A stretch of 18,371 nucleotides of DNA. Source: Opitutus sp. GAS368 (GTDB lineage Bacteria > Verrucomicrobiota > Verrucomicrobiia > Opitutales > Opitutaceae). The position numbers and the translations under genes were made by a program. Below are positions 6,975 through 14,659 of the stretch, piece after piece (the first letter of the stretch is position 1; every line of letters begins with the position of its first letter). The notes below the pieces were generated by a model. The model was not told the origin of the DNA. It saw only the letters and a list, made by a program, of their open reading frames with translations, and did not search any database. The DNA lies in the NCBI GenBank assembly GCA_945861235.1, contig CAMATV010000019.1, forward strand, positions 1 to 18,371, written 5' to 3'.

Positions 6975-9545
6975 TCACAGCAAACTAAGCTGCGAGTCGT
7001 CGCTTGCGACCACCGTGATTTTCTTCTTCGGCTTCGCCTGCGGCGCCGCAGCGGTCGGAAGAGTCACAGCGGTGTCGTCGCTCTCGAGTTTGGCCAGAAT
7101 GGTTTTCGCGCGGTTGATGACACTCAGCGGGAGGCCAGCGAGACGCGCGACTTGAATGCCGTAGCTGCGGTCGGCGGCGCCGGGGACGACGCGGCGGACG
7201 AAGACGATGTCGTCGTTCCACTCTTTCACCGCGACGGAGAAGTTACGCAATCGCGGGAGGTGTTTCGCGAGTTGCGTGAGCTCTTGATAGTGCGTCGCAA
7301 AGAGCGTGCGGGCCCCGCGTGAGTCGCCGCGGTGGAGGTACTCGACGACGGCCCAGGCGATCGAGAGCCCGTCATAGGTCGACGTGCCGCGGCCGATTTC
7401 GTCGAGGATAATGAGGGAACGGTCGGTCGCGTTGTTGAGGATGTTGGCGGTCTCGTTCATCTCGACCATGAAGGTGGAGTTACCGCGGGCGAGGTCGTCG
7501 CTGGCGCCGACGCGGGAAAAAATGCGGTCGACGAGACCGACGCGGCAAGATTTCGCGGGCACCCAACAGCCAACTTGGGCGAGGAGAGTGATGAGCGCGA
7601 TCTGGCGGATGTAGGTGGATTTACCGGCCATATTCGGGCCGGTCAGGAGGACGATTTGGGCATCGTCGCAGGCGAGCAGGGTATCGTTCGGGACGAAAGC
7701 GGCACTGGCGCCTCGCGCGACGGCGGTGTCGGGTGAGCGGAGCATTTGCTCGACGACGGGGTGGCGACCCTCGGTGATTTCCAGGATGTCTCCTTCGTCG
7801 ATGGTCGGACGGCAGTAGTCCCAATCGCGCGCGAGCAAGGCCCAACCGGCGAGGACGTCGAGTTCGGCGAGGGCGTCGGCGGTGTGGGCCAGGGCGATGG
7901 AGTCGTCGAGGACGGACGCGACGAGTTGATTGAACAGTTCGAGCTCGCGCGTGGCGGCATTTTCCTCGGCGTGAAAAATCTCCTTTTCCTTTTGCTTGAG
8001 GGACTCGGTCACATAGCGCTCGCCGCCCACCGTCGTCTGTCGGCGAACATAATCGGCGGGGACCAAGTGCAGATTGGCTTTGGTTATCTCGATGTAGTAA
8101 CCGAAATTATTTGTGAACCTAACCTTGAGGCTGCGGATTCCGGTGCGTTCTTGTTCACCGCGTTCGAGATCGGAAAGCCAGGTTTTATTGTTCGTGGTGA
8201 GAGCGCGGAGACGGTCGAGTTCGGGGTCGTAACCGGCGCGGAGGTAGTTGCCATCAGCGAGATCGTTGGGGAGTTCGTCGGCGAGCGAGCTAACCAGGAG
8301 CTGCCGCAAAGCCGGTAGTTCCTGAAGTTGAGAGCTGAGCGTGGAGAGCTGAGAGTCCGACCCAAATGCGGAAAGGGAGGAACGCAGCTCGGGGATCTGG
8401 GCGAGGGTATCACGGATGCCGCCGAGTTCGCGCGGGTTGCGCAGGCGATTTTGGAGACGACCGAGGATGCGTGGAATATCGCGGACGCTGGCGAGCAACT
8501 CGCGGAGCAAGGCGAGACGCGAAGGCTGCGCGAGCAGCTCGCCCACGAGGGATTGGCGACGATTGATCTCAGCGAGATCGAGGGTGGGGGAGGCGAGCCA
8601 ACGTTCCAGGAGACGGGCGCCGGCAGCGGTGCCGGTACGGTTGATGGCGGTGAGCAATGAGCCGTCGCGGGCACCGCGGCTGGAGGCGAAAATCTCCAAG
8701 TTACGCAGCGTGGCAGGGTCGAGGAGCAGGGTGCGCGCGCTGCGGTATTCCTGCAGGCCGCGGAGATTTTCCGGTTTCGCGCAGAGATTTTCCGTCGCGT
8801 AGTAGACGAGGGTGCCGGCGGGGCCGAGGGCCGGATGCGAATGGACGAGGCCGAAGCCCTGGAGATTCATGACACCGAGCGTGTCCATGACCGTTTTCGC
8901 ACCGGTGGCGGTGTCGAAGTGGTAGCCTGGGAGTTCGGTGACGAGGCGGGTGGAGGCAAAAGCGTGGAGCGCGTGGACCTCGGTCTGGTCGTGCGGGGCG
9001 GCCTGCCAGCGCTCGCGTTCATTTTCGATCACGAGCAGTTCGGCGGGATCAAGGGCGGTGAGCACCGGGAGCAGGTTGGCGATGTGCGTATCGGTCGCGA
9101 CGCGGAATTCGCCGGTGGAGAGATCAAGCCACGCGGCGTGCAAGCCGTGTTTATCGAGGGCGAGGGCACAGAGGTAATGGTTGCGCGCAGCGTCGAGCTG
9201 ATTGGCGGCGAGCGTGGTGCCGGGGGAAAGAATGCGCGTAAGTTGGCGGCGGACCAGTTTGCCGGCTTTGGCGGGCTCGGCTTGGTCGCAGATGGCGACT
9301 TTTTTGCCGGCGGCGAGCAGCTTGGTGACGTAGTTGTCGAGGGCCTGCGACGGCAGACCGGCCATCGGGTGATCCTGGCGTTTCGTCAGCGTGAGACCGA
9401 GGAGGCGCGAAGCGATGACGGCGTCGTCGAAAAACATCTCGAAGAAATCTCCGAGGCGGAAGAGCAGCAAAGTATCCTTCGGGAGGCCGCGTTTGACCTC
9501 GAAATACTGCTGCATCATCGGGGTGAGTTTGACGGCGTCGGACAT
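6975..9545 (-). CDS. mutS: DNA mismatch repair protein MutS
   Basis: Recognises base mismatches and small loops in new DNA and starts repair with MutL. The 856-residue protein matches the bacterial MutS1 length. The mismatch-reading Phe-x-Glu motif is at residues 34-36 (RLGDFFEMFFDDA). The connector, lever and clamp domains follow, with RVRFTNNFGYYIEI-like clamp sequence. The ATPase has Walker A GPNMAGKST near 635-643, Walker B LIILDEIGRGTSTYDG near 705-720, and the dimer-forming tail SYGIQVARLAGLP near 795. The start is the ATG at 9545 (MSDAVKLTPMMQQYFEVK, the family start). The open frame continues to 10052, but that part only mirrors the hydrolase on the other strand. The lever region near residues 396-406 carries a short repeat insert, listed separately. 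mutL is not in the window. Divergent from the hydrolase. Confidence 0.98.
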   Translation of the reverse strand: MSDAVKLTPMMQQYFEVKRGLPKDTLLLFRLGDFFEMFFDDAVIASRLLGLTLTKRQDHPMAGLPSQALDNYVTKLLAAGKKVAICDQAEPAKAGKLVRRQLTRILSPGTTLAANQLDAARNHYLCALALDKHGLHAAWLDLSTGEFRVATDTHIANLLPVLTALDPAELLVIENERERWQAAPHDQTEVHALHAFASTRLVTELPGYHFDTATGAKTVMDTLGVMNLQGFGLVHSHPALGPAGTLVYYATENLCAKPENLRGLQEYRSARTLLLDPATLRNLEIFASSRGARDGSLLTAINRTGTAAGARLLERWLASPTLDLAEINRRQSLVGELLAQPSRLALLRELLASVRDIPRILGRLQNRLRNPRELGGIRDTLAQIPELRSSLSAFGSDSQLSTLSSQLQELPALRQLLVSSLADELPNDLADGNYLRAGYDPELDRLRALTTNNKTWLSDLERGEQERTGIRSLKVRFTNNFGYYIEITKANLHLVPADYVRRQTTVGGERYVTESLKQKEKEIFHAEENAATRELELFNQLVASVLDDSIALAHTADALAELDVLAGWALLARDWDYCRPTIDEGDILEITEGRHPVVEQMLRSPDTAVARGASAAFVPNDTLLACDDAQIVLLTGPNMAGKSTYIRQIALITLLAQVGCWVPAKSCRVGLVDRIFSRVGASDDLARGNSTFMVEMNETANILNNATDRSLIILDEIGRGTSTYDGLSIAWAVVEYLHRGDSRGARTLFATHYQELTQLAKHLPRLRNFSVAVKEWNDDIVFVRRVVPGAADRSYGIQVARLAGLPLSVINRAKTILAKLESDDTAVTLPTAAAPQAKPKKKITVVASDDSQLSLL
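8327..8354. repeat. 14-bp tandem repeat inside mutS
   Basis: Two 14-base units, GTTGAGAGCTGAGC and GTGGAGAGCTGAGA, lie in tandem; as read on the coding strand they are CTCAGCTCTC-type sequence. They encode SQLSTLSSQL in a loop between two lever-region helices of MutS, after LAQIPELR. The unit resembles the repeats at 881-911 and 1781-1806. Confidence 0.7.
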
Positions 9546-9561
9546 GGAAGGGACGGGGAGT

Positions 9562-9642
9562 GGAACCACGAAACGCGGGGAATACACGAAAATATTTCCG
9601 GGAGGCTTGCTCCGACGGAGCGGGTCGTTCGTGTATTTCCCG
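9562..9642. repeat. Inverted repeat with CACGAAA copies, mutS/hydrolase gap
   Basis: The arms CGGGGAATACACGAA (9576-9590) and TTCGTGTATTTCCCG (9628-9642) are reverse complements at 14 of 15 positions. Between them is a second dyad, GCTCCG-A-CGGAGC (9609-9621). The heptamer CACGAAA appears twice (9567-9573 and 9585-9591). The element could fold as a nested cruciform or RNA hairpin and fills most of the 96-base divergent gap, so it must overlap the promoters of mutS and the hydrolase. Its right edge supplies the first base of the hydrolase GTG start. It looks like a small dispersed REP-type element, but only one copy is in this window. Confidence 0.75.
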
Positions 9643-10418
9643 TGAAGCTTTTTCATCGAGATTTGGGTGGAGCGGGACGACCGCCGCTGGTGGTGCTGCA
9701 CGGGATGCTCGGCTCGTCGCGCAACTGGCTGTCGGCGGGGCGCGATCTCGCGGACACGTTTCACGTGCTCGCGCCGGATTTGAGAAATCACGGGGACTCT
9801 CCGCATGCCGAAAGCATGGGCTATCCGGAAATGATGGCGGATGTGGTGGCATGGATGGACGCGCAGGGGATCGCGAAGGTGGCGTTGCTCGGGCATAGCA
9901 TGGGAGGGAAAATAGCGATGCTGCTCGCCTGCCGCCATCCGGAGCGGGTGGCTCGGCTCATCGTCGCGGATATCGCACCCAAGGACTATTTCTGGGTAGC
10001 GCATCGGGTGAATTTTGTGGCGATGAACGAACTTGATCTCGCGGGTGTGCACTCGCGGGCCGAGGCGGAAATGCGGCTGGAGGCCCGCGTGACGAGTGGG
10101 GCGATGCGAAAATTTATGGTGACGAATCTGGAGCGGGCCGAAGATGGTCAGTGGAGGTGGTCGATCAATTTGCCGGCGATTACGGCGGCGTTGGGCACAT
10201 TGGAGAAAAACTCGCTCACGATGGGCGACCAGGGTGACCGTTTCGAAGGGCCAGCGCTCTTTGTTGCGGGTGGAAAGTCAGATTATATCGGCGCGGAGGA
10301 CGAGGTGACGATTCGGCGGCATTTTCCGGCGGCGCGGCTCGAGACTATTGGCGAGAGCGGTCACAATCCGCACATGGAGGCGCGGGAGAAATTTGTGGCG
10401 CTCGTACGTCCAGCATGA
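9642..10418 (+). CDS. Alpha/beta-fold hydrolase (YbfF-like esterase)
   Basis: A cytoplasmic serine hydrolase; substrate unknown, with acyl esters or acyl-CoA thioesters being typical for the closest-looking family. The 258-residue protein has the oxyanion segment LHGMLGSSRNW (residues 19-29), DLRNHGDSPH, the nucleophile elbow GHSMGG with Ser86, and His241 in GESGHNPHME. The acid is probably an Asp in the DYIGAED segment near residue 215. No signal peptide is visible. No ATG lies near the natural start; the GTG at 9642 gives MKLFHRDLGGAGRPP, which matches how these proteins usually begin. The open frame upstream to 8835 is only the mirror of mutS. The start codon sits at the edge of the inverted repeat at 9562-9642. 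The GMC oxidoreductase gene begins 43 bases downstream on the same strand, so co-transcription is possible. Confidence 0.92.
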   Translation: MKLFHRDLGGAGRPPLVVLHGMLGSSRNWLSAGRDLADTFHVLAPDLRNHGDSPHAESMGYPEMMADVVAWMDAQGIAKVALLGHSMGGKIAMLLACRHPERVARLIVADIAPKDYFWVAHRVNFVAMNELDLAGVHSRAEAEMRLEARVTSGAMRKFMVTNLERAEDGQWRWSINLPAITAALGTLEKNSLTMGDQGDRFEGPALFVAGGKSDYIGAEDEVTIRRHFPAARLETIGESGHNPHMEAREKFVALVRPA

Positions 10419-10461
10419 ACAGTGGTTGCCTCTCGGCGAAGTTTTCCTCCACGTTTTCACT

Positions 10462-12261
10462 ATGCCCCACATTAGCTCCAGCAAGACGCAGCCTGTTTAC
10501 GATGTGATCGTGGTCGGCTCCGGTGCCGGCGGTGGCCAGACGGCCTACACGCTCACGATGGAGGGCGCGAAGGTCCTCATGCTCGAAGCGGGGAGAAACT
10601 ACGACCCGGTAAAGGAAACGCCGATGTTTCAGACCAACAATCAGGCCCCGTTGCGCGGTGCGAGCACGCCGGATAAACCCTTTGGTTTCTACGACTCGAC
10701 GGTCGATGGCGGCTGGCAAGTGCCCGGCGAGCCCTACACCAGTGCGTCGAGCGATCCGGCACGACAATTCTGGTGGTGGCGCGCGCGGATGCTTGGCGGC
10801 CGCACAAATCACTGGGGCCGGATCTCGCTGCGGAACGGGCCTTATGATTTTAAGCCGTACACGCGAGACGGGCTCGGCTTCGACTGGCCGATGTCCTACG
10901 AGGATCTCGCGCCTTACTATGACAAGACCGAGATGCTGGTCGGTGTCTACGGCACGAATGAAGGATTGGAAAACACGCCGAATTCGCCGGCCGGTTGTCT
11001 GTTGCCTCCGCCGAAGATGCGCGCCGGTGAATTGCTCGCCCAACATCGCGCCAAGAAACTCGGGATTCCGGTGATGGCCATCCACCGCGCCGTGCTGAGT
11101 GCGAAGCAGGATGCCGAAAACTTACCGGCTAAATTGCATCCGAAGAATGCCAAGGCTCAACGTCTGATCGCGAAGGCGATGCGCGAGCGGGCGGCGTGTT
11201 TTTGGGCGACCGCGTGCGGCCGAGGATGCTCGATCAAAGCGAACTATCAGTCGACCACGGTTCATCTGCCGCCCGCCCTCGACACGGGCAATCTCGACAT
11301 CGTCACCGACGCGATGGTGCGCGCGGTGACCGTCGACGAAAACGGCAAGGCCACCGGCGTTAGCTACATCGACCGGAAGACCCGCGAGGAGCGCACGGTG
11401 AAGGCACGCGTGGTAGTCCTGGCCGCGAGTTCTGCGGAGTCCGTGCGGATTCTGCTCAATTCAAAATCACCGCGTTTCCCCAATGGCCTCGCGAATTCGA
11501 GCGGCCTCGTCGGCAAATATATCATGGACACCGTCGGTGCGCGGCTGGGTGGGCAAATCCCCGCGCTGGAAAATCTGCCGGTGCACAATGAGGACGGCGC
11601 GGGTGGCTCCCACGTCTATGTTCCCTGGTGGCTCTACAAAGAGCAGCACGCCGGAAAGCTCGGTTTTGCCCGCGGTTACCACATCGAATTTGACTCAGGC
11701 CGCCGCATGCCCGGGATGGGCTCGACCAGTGGCCTCGAGGGTATCAATGGCGGCGGCTACGGCCAGCAATTCAAGGCCGACGCGCGCCGCTATTATGGGT
11801 CCTTCATGAGCTTCGCCGGCCGGGGCGAGATGATTCCGAACGACGACTCGTTCTGCGAACTTGATCCGACGGTGAAGGACAAGTGGGGCATCCCGGTGCT
11901 GCGTTTTCATTGGAAATGGTCCGAGCATGAGACCCGGCAGGCGGCGCACATGCAAAAAACGTTCGGCGAAATCATTGAGTCGATGGGGGGCAAGGCAGGG
12001 AAACCGGAGGCCACGGGCGCGGCCGCGATTGAACCGGGCGGCAAGATCATCCACGAAGTCGGCGGGACGATCATGGGCACAGACCCAAAGAAATCCGTGA
12101 CGAACCAGTGGTGTCAGACTTGGGAGGTGAAGAATCTCTTCGTGAACGATGGCGGAGCGTTTTGCTCCAACGCGGACAAAAATCCCACGCTCACGATTAT
12201 GGCGCTCGCGTGGCGTTCCAGCGATTACCTCCTCGAAGAAATGCGGAAAGGAAACCTTTGA
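10462..12261 (+). CDS. GMC-family FAD-dependent oxidoreductase, large subunit
   Basis: Probably the catalytic subunit of a periplasmic sugar, polyol or alcohol dehydrogenase of the gluconate-2-dehydrogenase type. The 599-residue protein has the FAD Rossmann motif GSGAGGG at residues 19-25 and an ending glutamate strand VLMLEAG. The second FAD block, GGRTNHWGR, follows near residue 114. A CGRGCS segment lies near 253. The C-terminal catalytic region has IIHEVGGTIMGTDP with His531 and NPTLTIMALA with Asn574, the usual His/Asn pair. There is no signal peptide of its own, although the downstream small subunit has a Tat signal; export as a folded pair is the known arrangement for this family and is inferred here. 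I chose the ATG at 10462 since the FAD motif should begin within about 20 residues; the open frame back to 10348 overlaps the hydrolase. The small-subunit start lies one base after the stop. Confidence 0.93.
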   Translation: MPHISSSKTQPVYDVIVVGSGAGGGQTAYTLTMEGAKVLMLEAGRNYDPVKETPMFQTNNQAPLRGASTPDKPFGFYDSTVDGGWQVPGEPYTSASSDPARQFWWWRARMLGGRTNHWGRISLRNGPYDFKPYTRDGLGFDWPMSYEDLAPYYDKTEMLVGVYGTNEGLENTPNSPAGCLLPPPKMRAGELLAQHRAKKLGIPVMAIHRAVLSAKQDAENLPAKLHPKNAKAQRLIAKAMRERAACFWATACGRGCSIKANYQSTTVHLPPALDTGNLDIVTDAMVRAVTVDENGKATGVSYIDRKTREERTVKARVVVLAASSAESVRILLNSKSPRFPNGLANSSGLVGKYIMDTVGARLGGQIPALENLPVHNEDGAGGSHVYVPWWLYKEQHAGKLGFARGYHIEFDSGRRMPGMGSTSGLEGINGGGYGQQFKADARRYYGSFMSFAGRGEMIPNDDSFCELDPTVKDKWGIPVLRFHWKWSEHETRQAAHMQKTFGEIIESMGGKAGKPEATGAAAIEPGGKIIHEVGGTIMGTDPKKSVTNQWCQTWEVKNLFVNDGGAFCSNADKNPTLTIMALAWRSSDYLLEEMRKGNL

Positions 12262-12262
12262 T

Positions 12263-12916
12263 ATGAATACCCCGGAACCTGCAGACTCACTCCGCTTGGA
12301 TCGTCGCTCGGCGATTAAGTGGATGCTCACCGCCACCGCTGCCGTTGCACTCATGGAACGTGCGGCCATGGCCGCAGAGGGTACCCCGAAGGTCGGTGTC
12401 GGTTACGGCACTGATCCTGACTTGGTTAAAATCTACAAACCAGGCGATGTGTGGGCGCTGACCTTTACCGACCCCCAACGCCTGACCGCGACGGCGCTCT
12501 GCGACACGATCATCCCGGCCGACGATAAGTCGCCGGCAGCTTCGAAAGTCGGCGTGCCGGACTTCATCGACGAATGGATCAGTGCGCCGTATCCAGGTCA
12601 CACCGACGACAAACGTACGGTGCTCGAAGGCCTCGCGTGGATTGATGAGGAGTCGCAAAAACGCTTTGGCAACAATTTCGCCGATCTCGTCCTCAAACAA
12701 AAGAACGCGATCTGTGATGACATTTGCGCGTTCGGAACGGCGAAGCCTGAATTCAAGAAAGCTGCGGGCTTCTTTCGTAAATTCCGCGACCTGACCGCGG
12801 GCGGATTCTATTCTACTCCCGAGGGGATGAAGGACATCGGCTATGTCGGCAACGTGCCGACCGTAAACTTCGCCGGACCGACGCCGGAAGCGCTGAAGCA
12901 TTTGGGGCTGGCCTAA
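12263..12916 (+). CDS. Gluconate 2-dehydrogenase subunit 3-like protein (Tat signal)
   Basis: Small partner subunit of the GMC oxidoreductase. The 217-residue protein begins with a twin-arginine signal: Arg14-Arg15 in DRRSAIKW, then a hydrophobic stretch and a probable cut after AAMA near residue 37. The mature part has the family core FTDPQRLTATALCDTIIPAD and VPDFIDEWISAP, followed by helical sequence to PEALKHLGLA. In characterised relatives this subunit carries the flavoprotein across the membrane and a separate cytochrome c subunit takes the electrons; no cytochrome (no CxxCH) is encoded nearby. The start ATG at 12263 is preceded by AAAGGA about 10 bases upstream, one of the few Shine-Dalgarno-like sites in the window. 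It begins one base after the large-subunit stop, so the two are surely co-transcribed. Confidence 0.87.
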   Translation: MNTPEPADSLRLDRRSAIKWMLTATAAVALMERAAMAAEGTPKVGVGYGTDPDLVKIYKPGDVWALTFTDPQRLTATALCDTIIPADDKSPAASKVGVPDFIDEWISAPYPGHTDDKRTVLEGLAWIDEESQKRFGNNFADLVLKQKNAICDDICAFGTAKPEFKKAAGFFRKFRDLTAGGFYSTPEGMKDIGYVGNVPTVNFAGPTPEALKHLGLA

Positions 12917-12939
12917 CCGGACCCCGCGCTCGGCGCGTG

Positions 12940-12958
12940 CCCGCGACGAACTCGCGGG
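12940..12958. terminator. Hairpin between convergent genes
   Basis: CCCGCGA and TCGCGGG form a 7-bp GC-rich stem with a 5-base loop in the 42-base gap between the convergent dehydrogenase small subunit and holB, immediately next to the holB stop codon. It has no T-run on either strand, so termination in both directions is plausible but unproven. Confidence 0.4.
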
Positions 12959-13915
12959 TCACCGCTTCGTCCACAGCCGCAGCGAGGCGAGGAGGAAGTC
13001 CTCGAGCGCGGCGGACTCGTTGAGGTTGAGGCGGAGCAAACCGACGTTGTGCTCAATTTTTTCGATGGCGCCGATGATGGCCCGGCGGGCGACGTCGTCG
13101 CCGGCGCAGAGGCGGGGCAGGGCGTAGGCGCGGGTGGCTTGCTCAATTTCGGCAAAGAGGCGTGCCCGCAGGCCGTTGGCGATACCCGTCTCGATTGCGA
13201 CTTGCTCATCATCGGCGAGGTCGGGCGGGAGCTTTTCTTTTTGCCGCTTCCAAACTTCGTCGGTCGCAAAATCGAGTACGGCACCGAACCGGGCGACGAG
13301 GCCGTAGACCGTGAAGATGTGGTCGGCGACGGCGCGTTTATCGGACACCCCGGCGGAAAGGCGACCGAGCCAAGCGCGGTAATCTTCGAGCCAGGGAGTC
13401 CATCCGTCGGCGGCGAGTGGAATGCCGAGCGATGGAAAACGAAACTGGAGGACGCGACTGCGGATGGTGGGCAGCAGCGCGTAAGGACGCGTCGTGAGCA
13501 GGAGGAGCGTGGTGTTCGCGGGCGGTTCCTCGAGGGTTTTGAGGAAGACGTTGGCCGCCGCGGTGTTCATGCGATCCACCTCGTGGAGGATGGCGACTTT
13601 GCGCGGGGCGACGGCGGCGGAGACCTGGACTTTGGCGATCAGCTCGCGGGTCGCGTCGGCGGATATCTGGCGCATCTTGCCGGCGGGACGCAGCGCGAAA
13701 CAATCTGGGTGCTGGTCCGGCGGGAAGTGGGCGGAGGCACCCTTGGCGTTTAACAAGCGGTCGGCGATCGCGAGGGCGATGGCGACGAGGACATCCGGAT
13801 CATCACCGTGAAGCAGCAGGCTGTGCGACAGGCGTTGGCGCGCGATGGCCTGTTCAATCACGACGACGGCCGGAGTGCCGGCGAGGCTGGGGGGCCAAGG
13901 CGTGGCAGCGGTCAT
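12959..13915 (-). CDS. holB: DNA polymerase III delta-prime subunit (clamp loader)
   Basis: Part of the clamp loader that places the sliding clamp on primed DNA. The 318-residue protein has an AAA+-like fold. The N-terminal SHSLLLHGDDPDVLV replaces a working Walker A, as expected since delta-prime does not bind ATP. The family's strongest blocks follow: KVAILHEVDRMNTAAANVFL, KTLEEPPANTTLLLLTT and LLPTIRSRVLQFRF, where the usual SRC sensor reads SRV. The four-cysteine zinc finger of enterobacterial delta-prime is not present, which leaves some room for another DnaX-like protein. Location directly after tmk on the same strand, a very common bacterial order (tmk-holB), strongly supports the call. 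The start is the ATG at 13915; no Shine-Dalgarno is seen. The tmk-holB gap is 79 bases. Confidence 0.88.
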   Translation of the reverse strand: MTAATPWPPSLAGTPAVVVIEQAIARQRLSHSLLLHGDDPDVLVAIALAIADRLLNAKGASAHFPPDQHPDCFALRPAGKMRQISADATRELIAKVQVSAAVAPRKVAILHEVDRMNTAAANVFLKTLEEPPANTTLLLLTTRPYALLPTIRSRVLQFRFPSLGIPLAADGWTPWLEDYRAWLGRLSAGVSDKRAVADHIFTVYGLVARFGAVLDFATDEVWKRQKEKLPPDLADDEQVAIETGIANGLRARLFAEIEQATRAYALPRLCAGDDVARRAIIGAIEKIEHNVGLLRLNLNESAALEDFLLASLRLWTKR

Positions 13916-13994
13916 GAGGCGCGTCGAATTGGCACGGGGGACATCAGAACGGGCGACGAGACGAAGGTCCTCTGGGGCGGATCAGAGATCGGCC

Positions 13995-14642
13995 CTATTT
14001 GAGCCGCGCTTGAACCTCGGTCCAAATTTTTTTCTCGATTGCGTCGGCGCTTTTGGTGCCGTCAACGACGAGAAAACGTTCGGGCATTCCTCGGGCGAGG
14101 ACGAGGTAGCCTTCGCGAACTTTGGTATAGAACTCGAGATTTTCACGTTCCATCCGATCGGGAAGATCGGAGGCGCGTTGCCTCAGGCGGGCGAGACTCA
14201 CCTCAGTCGGAACGTCGATGACGACGGTGAGGTCGGGCATGACGTTCCCGACGGCGAAGCGATTGATCTGCGCCACGGGATCGGCGGCGAGATTGCGGCC
14301 GATGCCTTGGTAGACGGTCGACGAATCGAGAAAGCGATCGCTGAGGACGATGGCCCCACGCATGATCGCGGGGGCGATGACCTCACGGACGAGCTGGGCG
14401 CGGGCGGCCGTGAAGAGCAGCAACTCGGTCTCGGCGCACATCTCGTCGCCCTTGGAATTATGGACGATGATATTGCGAATCTGTTCACCGATCTCGGTGC
14501 CGCCCGGCTCGCGAGTGGTGAGGACCTCGCGTTGGGTCTTTTGAAAATGCGCGGCGAGGCGCGCAATTTGCGTGGATTTCCCGGAGCCCTCTGAGCCCTC
14601 GAATGAGATGAGTTTACCGGACGTTTTATGTTTCAGCGGCAT
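13995..14642 (-). CDS. tmk: Thymidylate kinase (dTMP kinase)
   Basis: Phosphorylates dTMP to dTDP with ATP, required for dTTP supply. The 215-residue protein is the typical length. It shows the P-loop GSEGSGKST (residues 16-24), TREPGGTEIGEQIR, the DR motif in LSDRFLDSSTVYQGIGR, and an Arg-containing LID region RASDLPDRMERE, as in E. coli-type enzymes that carry the catalytic Arg in the LID. The start ATG at 14642 gives MPLKHKTSGKLISFEG, a normal N-terminus. It follows the PfkB-family kinase by 17 bases and precedes holB, so the three form one minus-strand transcription unit linking nucleotide supply with replication. Confidence 0.97.
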   Translation of the reverse strand: MPLKHKTSGKLISFEGSEGSGKSTQIARLAAHFQKTQREVLTTREPGGTEIGEQIRNIIVHNSKGDEMCAETELLLFTAARAQLVREVIAPAIMRGAIVLSDRFLDSSTVYQGIGRNLAADPVAQINRFAVGNVMPDLTVVIDVPTEVSLARLRQRASDLPDRMERENLEFYTKVREGYLVLARGMPERFLVVDGTKSADAIEKKIWTEVQARLK

Positions 14643-14659
14643 GGGAGAGGGTGATGGGT

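Noticed and set aside
6865..7155. Possible small plus-strand gene after DAHP synthase
   Set aside because: Most of it runs antisense to the end of mutS, its sequence is compositionally odd, and it has no ribosome site or domain.
8835..9641. Open plus-strand frame fused in front of the alpha/beta hydrolase
   Set aside because: It is the mirror of mutS coding sequence and the inverted repeat; hydrolase homology starts at the GTG at 9642. Long antisense frames are common in GC-rich genes.
9546..10052. Open minus-strand frame extending MutS by 169 residues upstream
   Set aside because: It lies wholly opposite the repeat and the hydrolase gene; the encoded sequence is Arg/His-rich and unlike any MutS, and the family start MSDAVKLTPMMQQYF is at 9545.
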